A DNA stretch of 44,147 nt, taken from NCBI GenBank assembly GCA_964522665.1, contig CAZFVY010000056.1, positions 1 to 44,147 of the forward strand, in the 5' to 3' direction. The translations under genes were made by a program, and so were the position numbers. Positions 1-8,206 of the stretch are shown here, one piece after another; position 1 is the first letter of the stretch, and each line of letters opens with the position of its first letter. The DNA comes from CAZFVY01 sp964522665 (lineage in GTDB: Bacteria; Verrucomicrobiota; Verrucomicrobiia; Limisphaerales; CAZFVY01). The notes below the pieces were generated by a model. The model ran no database searches, was not told where the DNA came from, and worked only from the letters and a program-made list of their open reading frames with translations.

Positions 1-2251
1 GGGTATCCTCGAGACCAAATCCTGACAACAATACCTCCGGATCGCCGTCCGGCACGTCGTCATTGTCTGAATCGCGATAGAAAAGCAAATAGGGCGGATT
101 CAAGACGTAAACGCCGCCGCGCCCGCGCGCCACCGCCGTCGCGATATTCAGGCCGTCAAGAAAGGTCTTGTGCTTGTCGTACCGGCCGCTGCCGATCGTA
201 TCCTCGTGGATCGTTATTTTATCGAGGCCCTTGAAATGATGCGGGGGCGGGGGCGGCACGCGGTCATAGACAGCCCGCCAGACATTATCCCGGCTAAGCA
301 GCTTCAGCCCGGCCGGCTCGGGGTATTGCAGATACTGCACCACCCAGAGCCGGCCGCGCTCATCAAAACTCAGTGAAACCGGCTGGCGCACGATTGGCTC
401 GGTCAGAACCTGTTCCAACTCAAAATCAGCGCCCACCTTGAAACGGGCGAACGATTCCGCGGGGCTGAGCGGACCCGGTTGCTCGGGCGGGCTAGGGCCG
501 GTCGCGCGGGTCGACGGACGGGCGTCGGGCGCGGGTTGATTGACGTTGGCCGTCGGATCAGCGGGCGCCGCGAGCGAAGCCACCACCGCCGATTTCGCGG
601 CGGGGACCAGCGCAGGCTCCCGGTTCTCCGCCACCGGAATCGGTTTTTGCAAGCCCCAAAGGATCGCGTTCAAGAGCAGCCGGCGAAACGGCCGGAGTTG
701 GAAATCGGACGGCGAGCCGAGAGAAGTGTAGAACACTCGGCGGTTGTGCGCGGTGTTCACCCAGGCGACCGGCTCAATCTCGGGCTTGCCTTCCATTTGA
801 CCGTTCATGAGCGCGGTCGTTTCCGCCGCGAGATTGCGGCATTTGTAGAGGTGCGAGGCGACCGCCCAAGCGTTGGTCGGCATGCCGGTCAGCACGGGAT
901 GCCCGGCGGCCTCCGCGATCGTTCGAATGGTGACGTCCGGCTTGTTCGCGCCCGATTTGCCGTAATGATTCTGGTAATTGCCACCCAAGACATCGACGTC
1001 GAAGGCCGGCCAGGCTTCATGTCGCGAGTCAGGCGGCGTGGCGCCAAACGCGTGGCTGGCCGTGCGAATTCCGACCAACGGCTTGCCCGCAGCCAAGAAT
1101 TCGCGAACCAGGGCGAGTTGTTCCTTCGGCGGCGTGTGGCGTCGGACGCTCAACACGAGCATATCGGCCTGCCGCAAGGCTTCGAGACCGGGAAAGTTGT
1201 TTGAATCGGTGTTGCTGGCAAAGACGAAGTCGCAGCGCAGTCCGCGCGGGACGAGTTCCCGGGCGGCGAACTCGGGCAGCGATTCCGCCGTGTGGTATTC
1301 GGGTTCGCCGATCATGAAAACGAGTTTCGGGCGCGGGTCCTCATGGAAATGGAACGGTTGCCCGCCCAGAAGATCGGCGCTCGTCACCGAGGCGCACCAA
1401 TACTTCTCGATGTGTTCGACGACCAGCTCCGTCCCGGTAAAATGATCGACGAACGGCCGCGCCCGGGAATTGTACATCGTATCGGTCAAGTCGCGCATCA
1501 AGAGCACGTTTTTGCCGACCGACACCATTTGCCGGATCGAGAACGGCCGTCCCAGCACGCACATATTCGCGTGGACCCCCATGATGAGGACGTTATCGAC
1601 GCCGTGTTGTTGCAGTAGATTATAGACTTCGTCGCCCTTGTCGGTCACCGCGTCCTCGGCGGCGATCTCAAGGGTGTCAATCTCGTGGGTCCACGGGCTG
1701 CCGCCCGGGCAATGCGGTTGGTCGTCGCATCCGCCATCGGAATCGTCGATCGGCAGCGCCGCTTCCTTGGCCAGGTTGAGTGATCGCCATTTGGTCACCT
1801 CCGCGGGCGGCTCGGCCTTGGGCGCCTGTTGCGCGCGGCGGCGTTGCGGCGTCCCCTCGTAGTATTTCATCGTGTCGCTTGGGGCATGAATGATGAACGC
1901 GCCCCGCCGCCGCGCCTCTTTGATGATCTCATTCATGCGCGGCGCCATCTCGGCGACCCGCCGCGTCGCCCCCACGCACCAATGCTGATTCCACATGTCG
2001 CAGATGATCAACGCCGTCTTGCGCGCGTCCCAGACAACCGGCTTGAGCTCGACCCGGTATTCACCGCTCCCCATGGCCGTCTCGACCCGGCCCCGCGCGG
2101 AAAAAACCAGTTGATTCGCAACCGGCGCCGTTTCGGGCGGCAAGCTCGTCGCGTCCGCCGCGACGGCCTGATCAGACGAGGGTCCGGGCACGATGACGAC
2201 GCTCAAAAACAAAGCGCACACGGCAAACCGAAGCAAAGAGTTATGTTTCAT
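1..2251 (-). CDS. Secreted isochorismatase-like / ThuA-like / PVC-type dehydrogenase fusion (C-terminus outside window)
   Basis: The frame is open for 750 codons from ATG 2251 to the window edge, so the C-terminus is missing. A signal peptide covers about residues 1-32. Residues 70-300 resemble cysteine hydrolases of the isochorismatase family: an early Asp in the stretch ALIICDMWNQ and a nucleophile-type Cys231 in GVHANMC. Residues 308-535 resemble ThuA-like glutamine-amidotransferase-fold domains (start KLVFMIGEPEYH). From about 592 the sequence turns into the N-terminal propeller of PVC-type membrane-bound dehydrogenases, with the typical GFGLED stretch at the edge. Proteins of the last family often end in a CxxCH cytochrome domain, which would lie outside. 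The substrate cannot be told; an exported role in sugar or polysaccharide catabolism is the usual guess for ThuA/PVC proteins. No partner gene is visible, since the gene to the right is divergent. Confidence 0.85.
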   Translation of the reverse strand, partial: MKHNSLLRFAVCALFLSVVIVPGPSSDQAVAADATSLPPETAPVANQLVFSARGRVETAMGSGEYRVELKPVVWDARKTALIICDMWNQHWCVGATRRVAEMAPRMNEIIKEARRRGAFIIHAPSDTMKYYEGTPQRRRAQQAPKAEPPAEVTKWRSLNLAKEAALPIDDSDGGCDDQPHCPGGSPWTHEIDTLEIAAEDAVTDKGDEVYNLLQQHGVDNVLIMGVHANMCVLGRPFSIRQMVSVGKNVLLMRDLTDTMYNSRARPFVDHFTGTELVVEHIEKYWCASVTSADLLGGQPFHFHEDPRPKLVFMIGEPEYHTAESLPEFAARELVPRGLRCDFVFASNTDSNNFPGLEALRQADMLVLSVRRHTPPKEQLALVREFLAAGKPLVGIRTASHAFGATPPDSRHEAWPAFDVDVLGGNYQNHYGKSGANKPDVTIRTIAEAAGHPVLTGMPTNAWAVASHLYKCRNLAAETTALMNGQMEGKPEIEPVAWVNTAHNRRVFYTSLGSPSDFQLRPFRRLLLNAILWGLQKPIPVAENREPALVPAAKSAVVASLAAPADPTANVNQPAPDARPSTRATGPSPPEQPGPLSPAESFARFKVGADFELEQVLTEPIVRQPVSLSFDERGRLWVVQYLQYPEPAGLKLLSRDNVWRAVYDRVPPPPPHHFKGLDKITIHEDTIGSGRYDKHKTFLDGLNIATAVARGRGGVYVLNPPYLLFYRDSDNDDVPDGDPEVLLSGFGLEDT

Positions 2252-2574
2252 ATTGTTCCCATGGCTGAGTGGATAGGTTCGACGATCAGCGAATACTGGA
2301 CTCTCGGCGAGGCGGCAACGCTCTGCCGCGTTCGCGCCCGCGCCCGAAGGCAGACGGCCACGCCGGAAAGCGTACGGCGCAGGAAGCAAATCAGTTTGGC
2401 TGGCATCGGCTTAGCCACAGATTTTACTCCCGGAGCCATGCACCGCGAGGATTTTTTGTTACCAGAAATTCGTATTATTTCTTCGAGAACGACGGGTGTT
2501 CAGTCCAAATAAGGCCGGTAGTCAAGCGTTAAGCCCACTCGACGAACGTCCAAAAACCCTTTAGCATATAAGGA
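2252..2574. other. Intergenic region between divergent genes
   Basis: This 323-bp spacer separates the leftward secreted fusion protein from the rightward toxin-antitoxin pair. Short open frames on both strands here have no recognisable content. The only promoter-like element is the AT-rich TATAAGGA at 2567-2574, which abuts the antitoxin ATG and is too close for a normal leader. I see nothing else in it. Confidence 0.5.
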
Positions 2575-2814
2575 ATGACAGTTTTTGCCGATGTCGGGAC
2601 GAGCCAACTTGCCGAGTTAGTAAAGCAGGTCCAGGCAGGAAACGAAGTACTGCTGACTCAAGACAATCTAACCGTCGCCAAACTCGTTCCCGCGCCGGTG
2701 ACGGATCTCGCTGGGGGAACCGATTTTCAGATTCGCTCTTTCAAGGGCCACCGCGCGTTGACGCCCCTCATTTCTCAGGCCGAGCTCGCCGAAGAAATGT
2801 TCCAGCAACCATGA
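2575..2814 (+). CDS. Phd/YefM-like antitoxin
   Basis: This 79-residue protein has the layout of Phd/YefM antitoxins. A short N-terminal strand-helix (ELVKQVQAG) leads into EVLLTQDNLTVAKLVP, the usual VxxxGxPVAxLVP-type strand, and a charged C-terminal tail (about 45-79) could wrap the toxin. Its ATG has AAGGA directly in front with no spacer, so the Shine-Dalgarno spacing is abnormal, but the N-terminus aligns well with the family from this Met. It overlaps the PIN toxin by 4 nt (ATGA), the standard arrangement for translational coupling of an antitoxin-toxin pair. Its likely role is to neutralise the PIN nuclease and repress its own promoter. The family is inferred from pattern. Confidence 0.8.
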   Translation: MTVFADVGTSQLAELVKQVQAGNEVLLTQDNLTVAKLVPAPVTDLAGGTDFQIRSFKGHRALTPLISQAELAEEMFQQP

Positions 2815-3239
2815 TCGGCCTGGATTGCAACATTCTCGTCCAGCTTGCCATATCCGATCACCCTGCGAGCGCCAAAACACTTGCGGCCATTCGGTCGGAA
2901 ACCCGGCAAGGCCACAAACTGGTCTTCCCAGCTTTGGTCGCCACAGAGTATTTACACGTGGTCACGGACCCACGCCGATTCGCCCCGCCTCTTGGCATGA
3001 CCGACGCTCTTGAATGGCTTGACGATTTTCTCGCCCACCCATCAGTAGCAATCCTGACCTCGACGGCGGCCAGCCTGCAGCAAACGATAATCTGGATGCG
3101 GCAACATCGTTTGGGCCGCAAACGGATCCTCGACACTCATTTGGCGGCGGTCCTCCATGTCAGCGGCGTTCGTCGTTTGCTGACCTCAAATGTCGCCGAC
3201 TTCGCGATCTTTTCCTCCCTCGAGGCCGTCGCTCCGTGA
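2811..3239 (+). CDS. PIN-domain (VapC-like) ribonuclease toxin
   Basis: This 142-residue PIN-domain protein has the acidic residues expected for Mg2+-dependent RNA cleavage: Asp5 in GLDCN, Glu46 in ATEYLHV, Asp108 in ILDTHLAA, and Asn127/Asp130 in SNVADF. Length and motif spacing fit the VapC family. Its ATG lies inside the stop of the antitoxin gene (ATGA), so the two are translationally coupled. VapC relatives cut tRNA or rRNA when the antitoxin is degraded. The target here is unknown. The pairing of a Phd/YefM-like antitoxin with a PIN toxin, rather than Doc or RelE, is a common mixed type. Confidence 0.88.
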   Translation: MIGLDCNILVQLAISDHPASAKTLAAIRSETRQGHKLVFPALVATEYLHVVTDPRRFAPPLGMTDALEWLDDFLAHPSVAILTSTAASLQQTIIWMRQHRLGRKRILDTHLAAVLHVSGVRRLLTSNVADFAIFSSLEAVAP

Positions 3240-3352
3240 AGGGGGTGAATCTCGTCGCATTGCGCATCAGTTGGCTAATTTGCCAAACCTTCAAGCCCCA
3301 AACGGAAGCCCACGCCGGATGCTCTTTCGAAGCTTTCGCCACTGCCCGGAGC

Positions 3353-5743
3353 CTACGGTGTCGCCTGGCTGAACCGATCGCCCTCGCCGCGTTCCATTTG
3401 GAAGGGGACGCTCTTGACGACCGCGAGGACCAATTCGGAGAAATGGTAGCGGCGGGCGGCCAGGTCTTTGGAAATCTGATCGACCGCGCATTTGTCGTAA
3501 AACTCGAGGCCGCGGCCGAGCGCGTAGGTCAACATTTTGCCGACGAGGCAATGCACGAATTCCTCGCGCTTCTTCTTCACCAGGATCGCCTCAAGATCGC
3601 GAGGGCCTTTAAAATCCTCGCCGGTCACAAGCTGGCCGGCGGGATCGACCGGATACGTCCCTTCTTTGTCGCGCCACGCGCCCACGCCGTCAAAATTCTC
3701 GAGGCCGAAGCCGATCGGGTCCATCCGGGAATGGCACGAGGCGCACAGCGGTTTTGAGCGGTGCTGTTCCATGCGCTGGCGCAGGCTGCCGGTCAACTCG
3801 GCGTCCTTTCCTTCCTTGAGTTCCGGCACGTCCGGCGGCGGCGGCGGGGGCGGTTCGCCAAGCAGGTTGTCGAGGACCCATTTGCCGCGTTTGACGGGGG
3901 ACGTGCGGGTCGGGTTCGAGGTGACCGTCAAGATGCTGCCCTGGGTCAGAATGCCGCCGCGTTGCGTGCCGCGCAGGGAGACTTTCTGGAACGCTTCGCC
4001 TTTCACCGGCGGCAGACCGTAATGGCGCGCGAGCCGCTCGTTGACGAACGTGTAGCCGCCGTCGAGGAAATCCAGCACGCTGCGGTCGTCCTTTATGATG
4101 TAGTCGAAGAACAACTCGGTTTCCTTCTGCATGTCGGAGCGTAACTTCTCGTCAAAGTCCGGGAACGACTTCTGATCGGGTGACACCAGGGCCAGGCCGC
4201 GGATTTGGAGCCATTGATCGCCGAAATTCCGCACCAGCGCGCTCGCCTTCGGATCGTGCAACATGCGACGCGTCTGACGCTCGAGATTCTGGCGGAGCGT
4301 CCCGCGCGCGGCCTCACCAAAAAGTTCCTCGTCCGGCATCGTGCTCCAGAGAAAGTACGACAAACGCGTGGCGAGATTGTATTGGTCCACGGGATGGACG
4401 GACGACGGATTGTCCGGATCGGCCCGCAGTTCGCCGCGGAAGAGAAAATTGGGCGAGACCAACACCACTTGCAGAGCCTGTTTGACCGCTTCGACGAAGC
4501 TCTGTCCTTCGGCGCAGCCTTGATCGAAGAAGCGGAATAAACGATCCACTTCCTCGGTCGTCACCGGCCGGCGGTAAGCGCGCCGCGCAAAATTACTGAT
4601 GATCTCGCGGGCGCATTGATCCCGCGTTTCCGGGGTCGGCTGCCGGGTGAAGATGCGGCGATGGCTTTCGGGCAGCGGCTGCGGGCGAATCGGTCCGATG
4701 ACTTCAAGGGATTCGACGATCAAGACGCGTCGCTTGTTGTTCGCCGCCTTGGGATCGGAGAAGCCATTGATGAACGCGGCGTCGAAAACCTTGCCCCCCG
4801 GCGTCAACTGCAACCGCGTCTCGTAAATCTTCGGCGCCCGCTCGCCGGCGAGGACGTCGAACAACCGCTGCGCTTTGCCGTCCAACCGCAATTCCATCCG
4901 CGCCGGGTCTGGTCCCGCCTGCCGCGCCGCCGCCCGCGCGCGCAGCAGATACTCGCCCGCCTCGGGCGCCTGAAACGGCATCGAAACCGAACCCTCGTTC
5001 CGCAGGATTCGACCCGATGTGGCGTTCGTCCCGCCTTCGGCGGTCGATTTAAGCTCGGCGGCCGCGACCCGCGTCACGGGACCGTTCGTGGAGGGACCGC
5101 TGACGATCGCCTCGTCCATGATTCGTTCCGCCGCGGCCAAATACTTCTCCAAAAGGATCGGCGGCATCGACAGCACGTCGCCAATGTTGTCGAAACCGTA
5201 GCCAATGTCGTCGGCGGGAAAATCACCCACCGCTTGGAACGGAACCCCGACCAAATCACGAATCGTATTGCTGTATTCGGTGCGGTTCAACCGGCGGACG
5301 GTCACGCGGCCCGGGTCCGGGTGATCGCAGTCGCAATGAAATACGTCGGTCTGAATCCACGTCGTGATCAAATCCCGCTCGGCCGGGCGCGGTTGCGGCT
5401 TGTCCTCGGGCGGCATCTCGTGGCTGGTCAAGTGGTGCATGACCGTTTCCCACACTTTAGGAGCCTTGAGGATCGACCCGATGTCGGGATAGGCGTCCAA
5501 CGCCAGGTCACCCTTGTGCTTGCCATTGCCGTGGCACGAATAGCAGTATTTCTCCAGCAGCGGCTTGACCTGGAGGTCGTAGGTTGGCTTGCCTGATTCG
5601 CCGGTGGTTTTGCCATCCTTCGCTCCCGCTGAAGCGGCTGAATTGGCCGCCCAACTCGTCCCCGTCAAGAGGCCAAGCCCCAACCCGAGGAGCAGGGCGC
5701 TCCAAGTCATTTTTCGGCTGGCTGATGTTGGCTTCGTCGTCAA
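3353..5743 (-). CDS. DUF1592-family planctomycete cytochrome C-like protein
   Basis: This 796-residue exported protein has a signal peptide at about 1-32 with a hydrophobic stretch ALLLGLGLGLL. A c-type heme motif C67-YS-C70-H71 opens the planctomycete-cytochrome domain. Then follow regions typical of DUF1587, DUF1595, DUF1592, DUF1588 and DUF1585. The DUF1588 part holds a second CxxCH (C667-AS-C670-H671) next to RMDPIGFGLENFD. A poly-Pro stretch (about 635) precedes it. These proteins are abundant in Planctomycetes and Verrucomicrobiota and usually sit next to a DUF1552 or DUF1501 protein; here no such partner adjoins. The reaction is unknown; heme attachment outside the cytoplasm is likely. 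An internal ATG at residue 12 is an alternative start. It converges with the PIN toxin gene across a 113-bp gap. Confidence 0.9.
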   Translation of the reverse strand: MTTKPTSASRKMTWSALLLGLGLGLLTGTSWAANSAASAGAKDGKTTGESGKPTYDLQVKPLLEKYCYSCHGNGKHKGDLALDAYPDIGSILKAPKVWETVMHHLTSHEMPPEDKPQPRPAERDLITTWIQTDVFHCDCDHPDPGRVTVRRLNRTEYSNTIRDLVGVPFQAVGDFPADDIGYGFDNIGDVLSMPPILLEKYLAAAERIMDEAIVSGPSTNGPVTRVAAAELKSTAEGGTNATSGRILRNEGSVSMPFQAPEAGEYLLRARAAARQAGPDPARMELRLDGKAQRLFDVLAGERAPKIYETRLQLTPGGKVFDAAFINGFSDPKAANNKRRVLIVESLEVIGPIRPQPLPESHRRIFTRQPTPETRDQCAREIISNFARRAYRRPVTTEEVDRLFRFFDQGCAEGQSFVEAVKQALQVVLVSPNFLFRGELRADPDNPSSVHPVDQYNLATRLSYFLWSTMPDEELFGEAARGTLRQNLERQTRRMLHDPKASALVRNFGDQWLQIRGLALVSPDQKSFPDFDEKLRSDMQKETELFFDYIIKDDRSVLDFLDGGYTFVNERLARHYGLPPVKGEAFQKVSLRGTQRGGILTQGSILTVTSNPTRTSPVKRGKWVLDNLLGEPPPPPPPDVPELKEGKDAELTGSLRQRMEQHRSKPLCASCHSRMDPIGFGLENFDGVGAWRDKEGTYPVDPAGQLVTGEDFKGPRDLEAILVKKKREEFVHCLVGKMLTYALGRGLEFYDKCAVDQISKDLAARRYHFSELVLAVVKSVPFQMERGEGDRFSQATP

Positions 5744-5966
5744 ATCTCCCTCTTCGACGCTCCCGCGCGCGTTTTATTTCGAATTATTTTGCGCGGCCGG
5801 CAAGTGGGCAAGATCACCGCGTTGAAACGACACGACGCAAGCGTCGCGATCACGAAGAAACTCGCGACGACAAACGTCGCCGTCGCCATTCAAAGCGCCG
5901 CGCCAACGAATGAACTCGAGCGGAGTCGCGGAAAGCGGCTGGAGGCAAGCAATCCGCCTAAACCGG

Positions 5967-6215
5967 TTATTTGGTCGGATTTTGCGGCGCGCGGTTCTGC
6001 GGCCAAGGCTTGCTGATGCTCTTATTCTTGCGCTGGCGAAGCTTGTTGCGATTGACCCGGGCACGGCTGACGCCCCGTTGATTGCGCTTGCCCGCCGAAT
6101 ACTTCGCGCTCTGGGCCTGCTGCTTTTCGGCCTGCTGGACGTGTCCGGTGCGGCTGTCGGCCAACGCGCTCATACCGATCGCGCAAGCGATTAGAATCAT
6201 CAAAAATGGCTTCAT
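5967..6215 (-). CDS. Small basic secreted protein
   Basis: An 82-residue frame begins MKPFLMILIACAIG and has a clear signal peptide with cleavage probably after SALA (about residue 18). The mature part is short, strongly basic and rich in Gln, Asn, Lys and Arg. I do not recognise a family. I chose ATG 6215 because it places the hydrophobic segment at the N-terminus; the same frame stays open upstream to 6299 but adds an unlikely leader. An AGGA lies about 14 nt upstream, and TATAAT on the same strand lies 5-10 nt upstream, too close for a conventional leader. It may be a real small envelope or nucleic-acid-binding protein, or a chance frame. Confidence 0.5.
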   Translation of the reverse strand: MKPFLMILIACAIGMSALADSRTGHVQQAEKQQAQSAKYSAGKRNQRGVSRARVNRNKLRQRKNKSISKPWPQNRAPQNPTK

Positions 6216-6531
6216 GCTAATTATATCTTTTCCTGCTTGGCCCGACGCGACGACCCCGTCAGAACCGGCGACAAGCTTCTGCGACAAGTTGCCCTGCATT
6301 TGCGCGGCGTCAATGTCGATTTTCCCAACGGCTCACGCGTCGCGTGTTACGCATCTTTGCGGCAGCCAAGTCGATCCCGACGCGTCCCATTCGTCGCGTT
6401 GGTGGGGCGAAGCTCCGCGGAGCCGCGACTCGATCGTCCGATTGAAGGCCGATTTTTGACGAAGTTTCCACGCATGATTTCGCGGTCGCGCCCGAGATCG
6501 ACGCGCCACGCGGCTCGAGCTTGTCAGCCCT
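6216..6531. other. Intergenic region with dispersed repeat
   Basis: This 316-bp region upstream of the small secreted protein and downstream of the amidohydrolase gene holds one copy of the 24-bp dispersed repeat described at 6401-6424. No open frame in it has recognisable content. Confidence 0.5.
6401..6424 (+). repeat. Dispersed GC-rich palindromic repeat, copy 1
   Basis: The 24 bp differ at two positions from the copy at 37310-37333 and resemble the inverted copy at 37436-37459. The core GGCTCCGCCGAGCC-like segment can fold into a hairpin. Three copies, all outside intact genes, suggest a REP-like intergenic family in this genome. Confidence 0.7.
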
Positions 6532-7827
6532 TCAGTTCTCGGCGCCGATCGACGAAAGCTTTCCTGTCGGTTGAACGACCCACAGCCCGTCGATCATAAC
6601 GCCCGGGACCGGGCCGGGATGGTGAACGACCGCCTCGCACGTGTCCCGCGCTCCCGTCGGCAACGGCGCCACGATCAAGTCAGCGAAAGCGCCCTCGGTT
6701 ATCTCTCCCAAACGCCCGGCATAGCCGAGCGCCCGCGCGCCATTGAGGGTCGCCATTTTCAAAAGCTCTTCAGGAGTTACGGCCGGCATAGCGGCGGCCA
6801 AAGTCCGTAGTTCGGCGAACAAATCGAGGATGAGCGGTTGTTTCCACTCTTTTTGAACCGTGACCAGGCTGTCGGTGCCGAGACAGACGTTGACGCCCGC
6901 CCGCGTAAGTTCGCCGAGCGGAAAGGCGCGGTGCTTGAAGTAAGCGTGGCTGCGGGGGCAATGCACGACGTTGACGCCGCGGCGAGCGAGCAAGTCGGCG
7001 TCTCTCGCGTCGAGGTAATTGACGTGGATCGCGAGCAGTCGCTCGCTCAATAGCCCGTTCTGCTCCAGGTGTTCCACCGGCGAACCGTGACCGCAATCGC
7101 TCATGTCGCGTTCGTTGCGCCGCAACCATTCGTGCAATTCGCCACCGCCGCTCGCGAACATTTCGAATTCCTGCGCCGATTCCGCGACATGGCAAGTTAC
7201 CCGCCAATCCCGTTCCGCGGCGACGCGCGCGCTGAGTTGAAGCAGTTCGGGCAGGGTCGAATAGGGCGCGTGGGGCGATAGGCCGGCGGCGCACCGGCCA
7301 GCCGGCAGTGAGTCGATCTTGGTAACCGCTTCCTGAAGAATATCACGCGGCGCGCGGCGGCTTCTAATGCCGGTCATTTCGAGGAACGAATAGACGCGCA
7401 ACCCGGTAGCTTCCCAAACGTCCGGCAACAGTTCCGGCGACGCTTCAATATCACCCACCGTGGTCACACCGGATTGAAGCAGCATCCGCGCGCCGTTAAT
7501 CCATGATTCGGCGAATTCCGTGTAACTCCAGGCCGCCTTGAGCGTGGTAATGCTCTTGATCCAGTCGGTGAAGGACCTGGTTGGCGCGATCTGCCCAGCC
7601 ATGTCGGTGTAATCGAGATGGCAATGGGCGTTGATCAGCCCGGGCAAGAGGGCGGAGTCGCCGAGGTCGGTGACCTCGGCGCCTGGGAAACGGGCCGACA
7701 CCTCGGGCCAGCGGCCTACGCCGACGATGACCCCGCCGGCCACCGCGACCGCGCCGTTTTCAATCGGCCCGCGCGCCATCGGCAGCACGCGCCGCGCGCG
7801 CAGAATGGCGACCGCGACCTCGCCCAT
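6532..7827 (-). CDS. Amidohydrolase-family deaminase
   Basis: This 431-residue metal-dependent hydrolase belongs to the TrzN/MtaD/guanine-deaminase group. Metal ligands are H68 and H70 in NAHCHLD, a later His in CHVAES, and the Asp of GTDSL. The C-terminal small beta-sandwich ends with an imidazolonepropionase-like GAFADLIV segment. Relatives deaminate S-adenosylhomocysteine, methylthioadenosine, guanine, triazines or aminodeoxyfutalosine (menaquinone route). The sequence alone does not separate these, so no symbol is given. Its ATG shares one base with the hpf stop (TAATG), which suggests coupled translation from the hpf or xylB transcript. It is likely cytoplasmic, as no signal peptide is visible. 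Confidence 0.85.
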   Translation of the reverse strand: MGEVAVAILRARRVLPMARGPIENGAVAVAGGVIVGVGRWPEVSARFPGAEVTDLGDSALLPGLINAHCHLDYTDMAGQIAPTRSFTDWIKSITTLKAAWSYTEFAESWINGARMLLQSGVTTVGDIEASPELLPDVWEATGLRVYSFLEMTGIRSRRAPRDILQEAVTKIDSLPAGRCAAGLSPHAPYSTLPELLQLSARVAAERDWRVTCHVAESAQEFEMFASGGGELHEWLRRNERDMSDCGHGSPVEHLEQNGLLSERLLAIHVNYLDARDADLLARRGVNVVHCPRSHAYFKHRAFPLGELTRAGVNVCLGTDSLVTVQKEWKQPLILDLFAELRTLAAAMPAVTPEELLKMATLNGARALGYAGRLGEITEGAFADLIVAPLPTGARDTCEAVVHHPGPVPGVMIDGLWVVQPTGKLSSIGAEN

Positions 7828-8180
7828 TAAAGGTCCGCTTCCTGGCGTTTGCGCTTGCCGCGCGCGGCATCCGTGTGTTTGCGCGCCTTGTGCTTGCTGT
7901 GCCGCTTGCGGAGTTGCTGTTCGATCTTTTTGGTCACCAGGTCGATTGCCGCGTAGAGATCGCTCTCAGAATCTTCCGCGAACAGGTCCGGCCCCGGCAT
8001 CATCAATTGAAAGCAGCAGGAAAATTGTTTTTCGGGCAATTTCTTGTGGTCGCGCTCCAAGGTGACGCGGGCATCGATGGCGTAGCGGTCAAGATGTTCG
8101 ATCTTTTCGATCCGGGTGCGGATATGGTCTTGGATGGCCTTGGTCAAGGTAACATTGTGCGTCGAGAGAACTAACTTCAT
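7827..8180 (-). CDS. hpf: Ribosome hibernation-promoting factor (HPF/YfiA family)
   Basis: This 117-residue protein has the beta-alpha-beta-beta-beta-alpha plan of HPF/RaiA. It starts KLVLSTHNVTLT, continues IRTRIEKIEHL, has the strand pattern ARVTLERDHKK, and the helix DLYAAIDLVTKKIEQQL. A basic tail (about 93-117, RKRHSKHKARKH) follows. The length fits short HPF, without the dimerisation domain of long HPF. The role is to bind the 30S decoding region and store ribosomes in stationary phase. It lies 21 bp after xylB and shares one base with the amidohydrolase start. A perfect TATAAT overlaps the xylB stop just upstream and could allow independent transcription. Confidence 0.93.
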   Translation of the reverse strand: MKLVLSTHNVTLTKAIQDHIRTRIEKIEHLDRYAIDARVTLERDHKKLPEKQFSCCFQLMMPGPDLFAEDSESDLYAAIDLVTKKIEQQLRKRHSKHKARKHTDAARGKRKRQEADL

Positions 8181-8200
8181 GTGTATTTTATTTTGATTGA

Positions 8201-8206
8201 ATTATA
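8201..8206 (-). promoter_or_regulatory. Candidate -10 element of hpf overlapping the xylB stop codon
   Basis: On the minus strand the six bases read TATAAT, a perfect -10 box, and they contain the xylB stop TAA. The hpf ATG (8180) is about 20 nt downstream. No good -35 match sits 16-18 bp upstream, so the call rests on the -10 box and on the AT-rich leader (8181-8200) in a GC-rich genome. Confidence 0.45.

Noticed and set aside
479..1204. Plus-strand open frame of 241 codons opposite the isochorismatase/ThuA/PVC fusion
   Set aside because: Antisense shadow; the minus strand carries recognisable domains throughout.
4616..5596. Plus-strand open frame of 326 codons opposite the DUF1592 gene
   Set aside because: Antisense shadow of a strongly supported gene.
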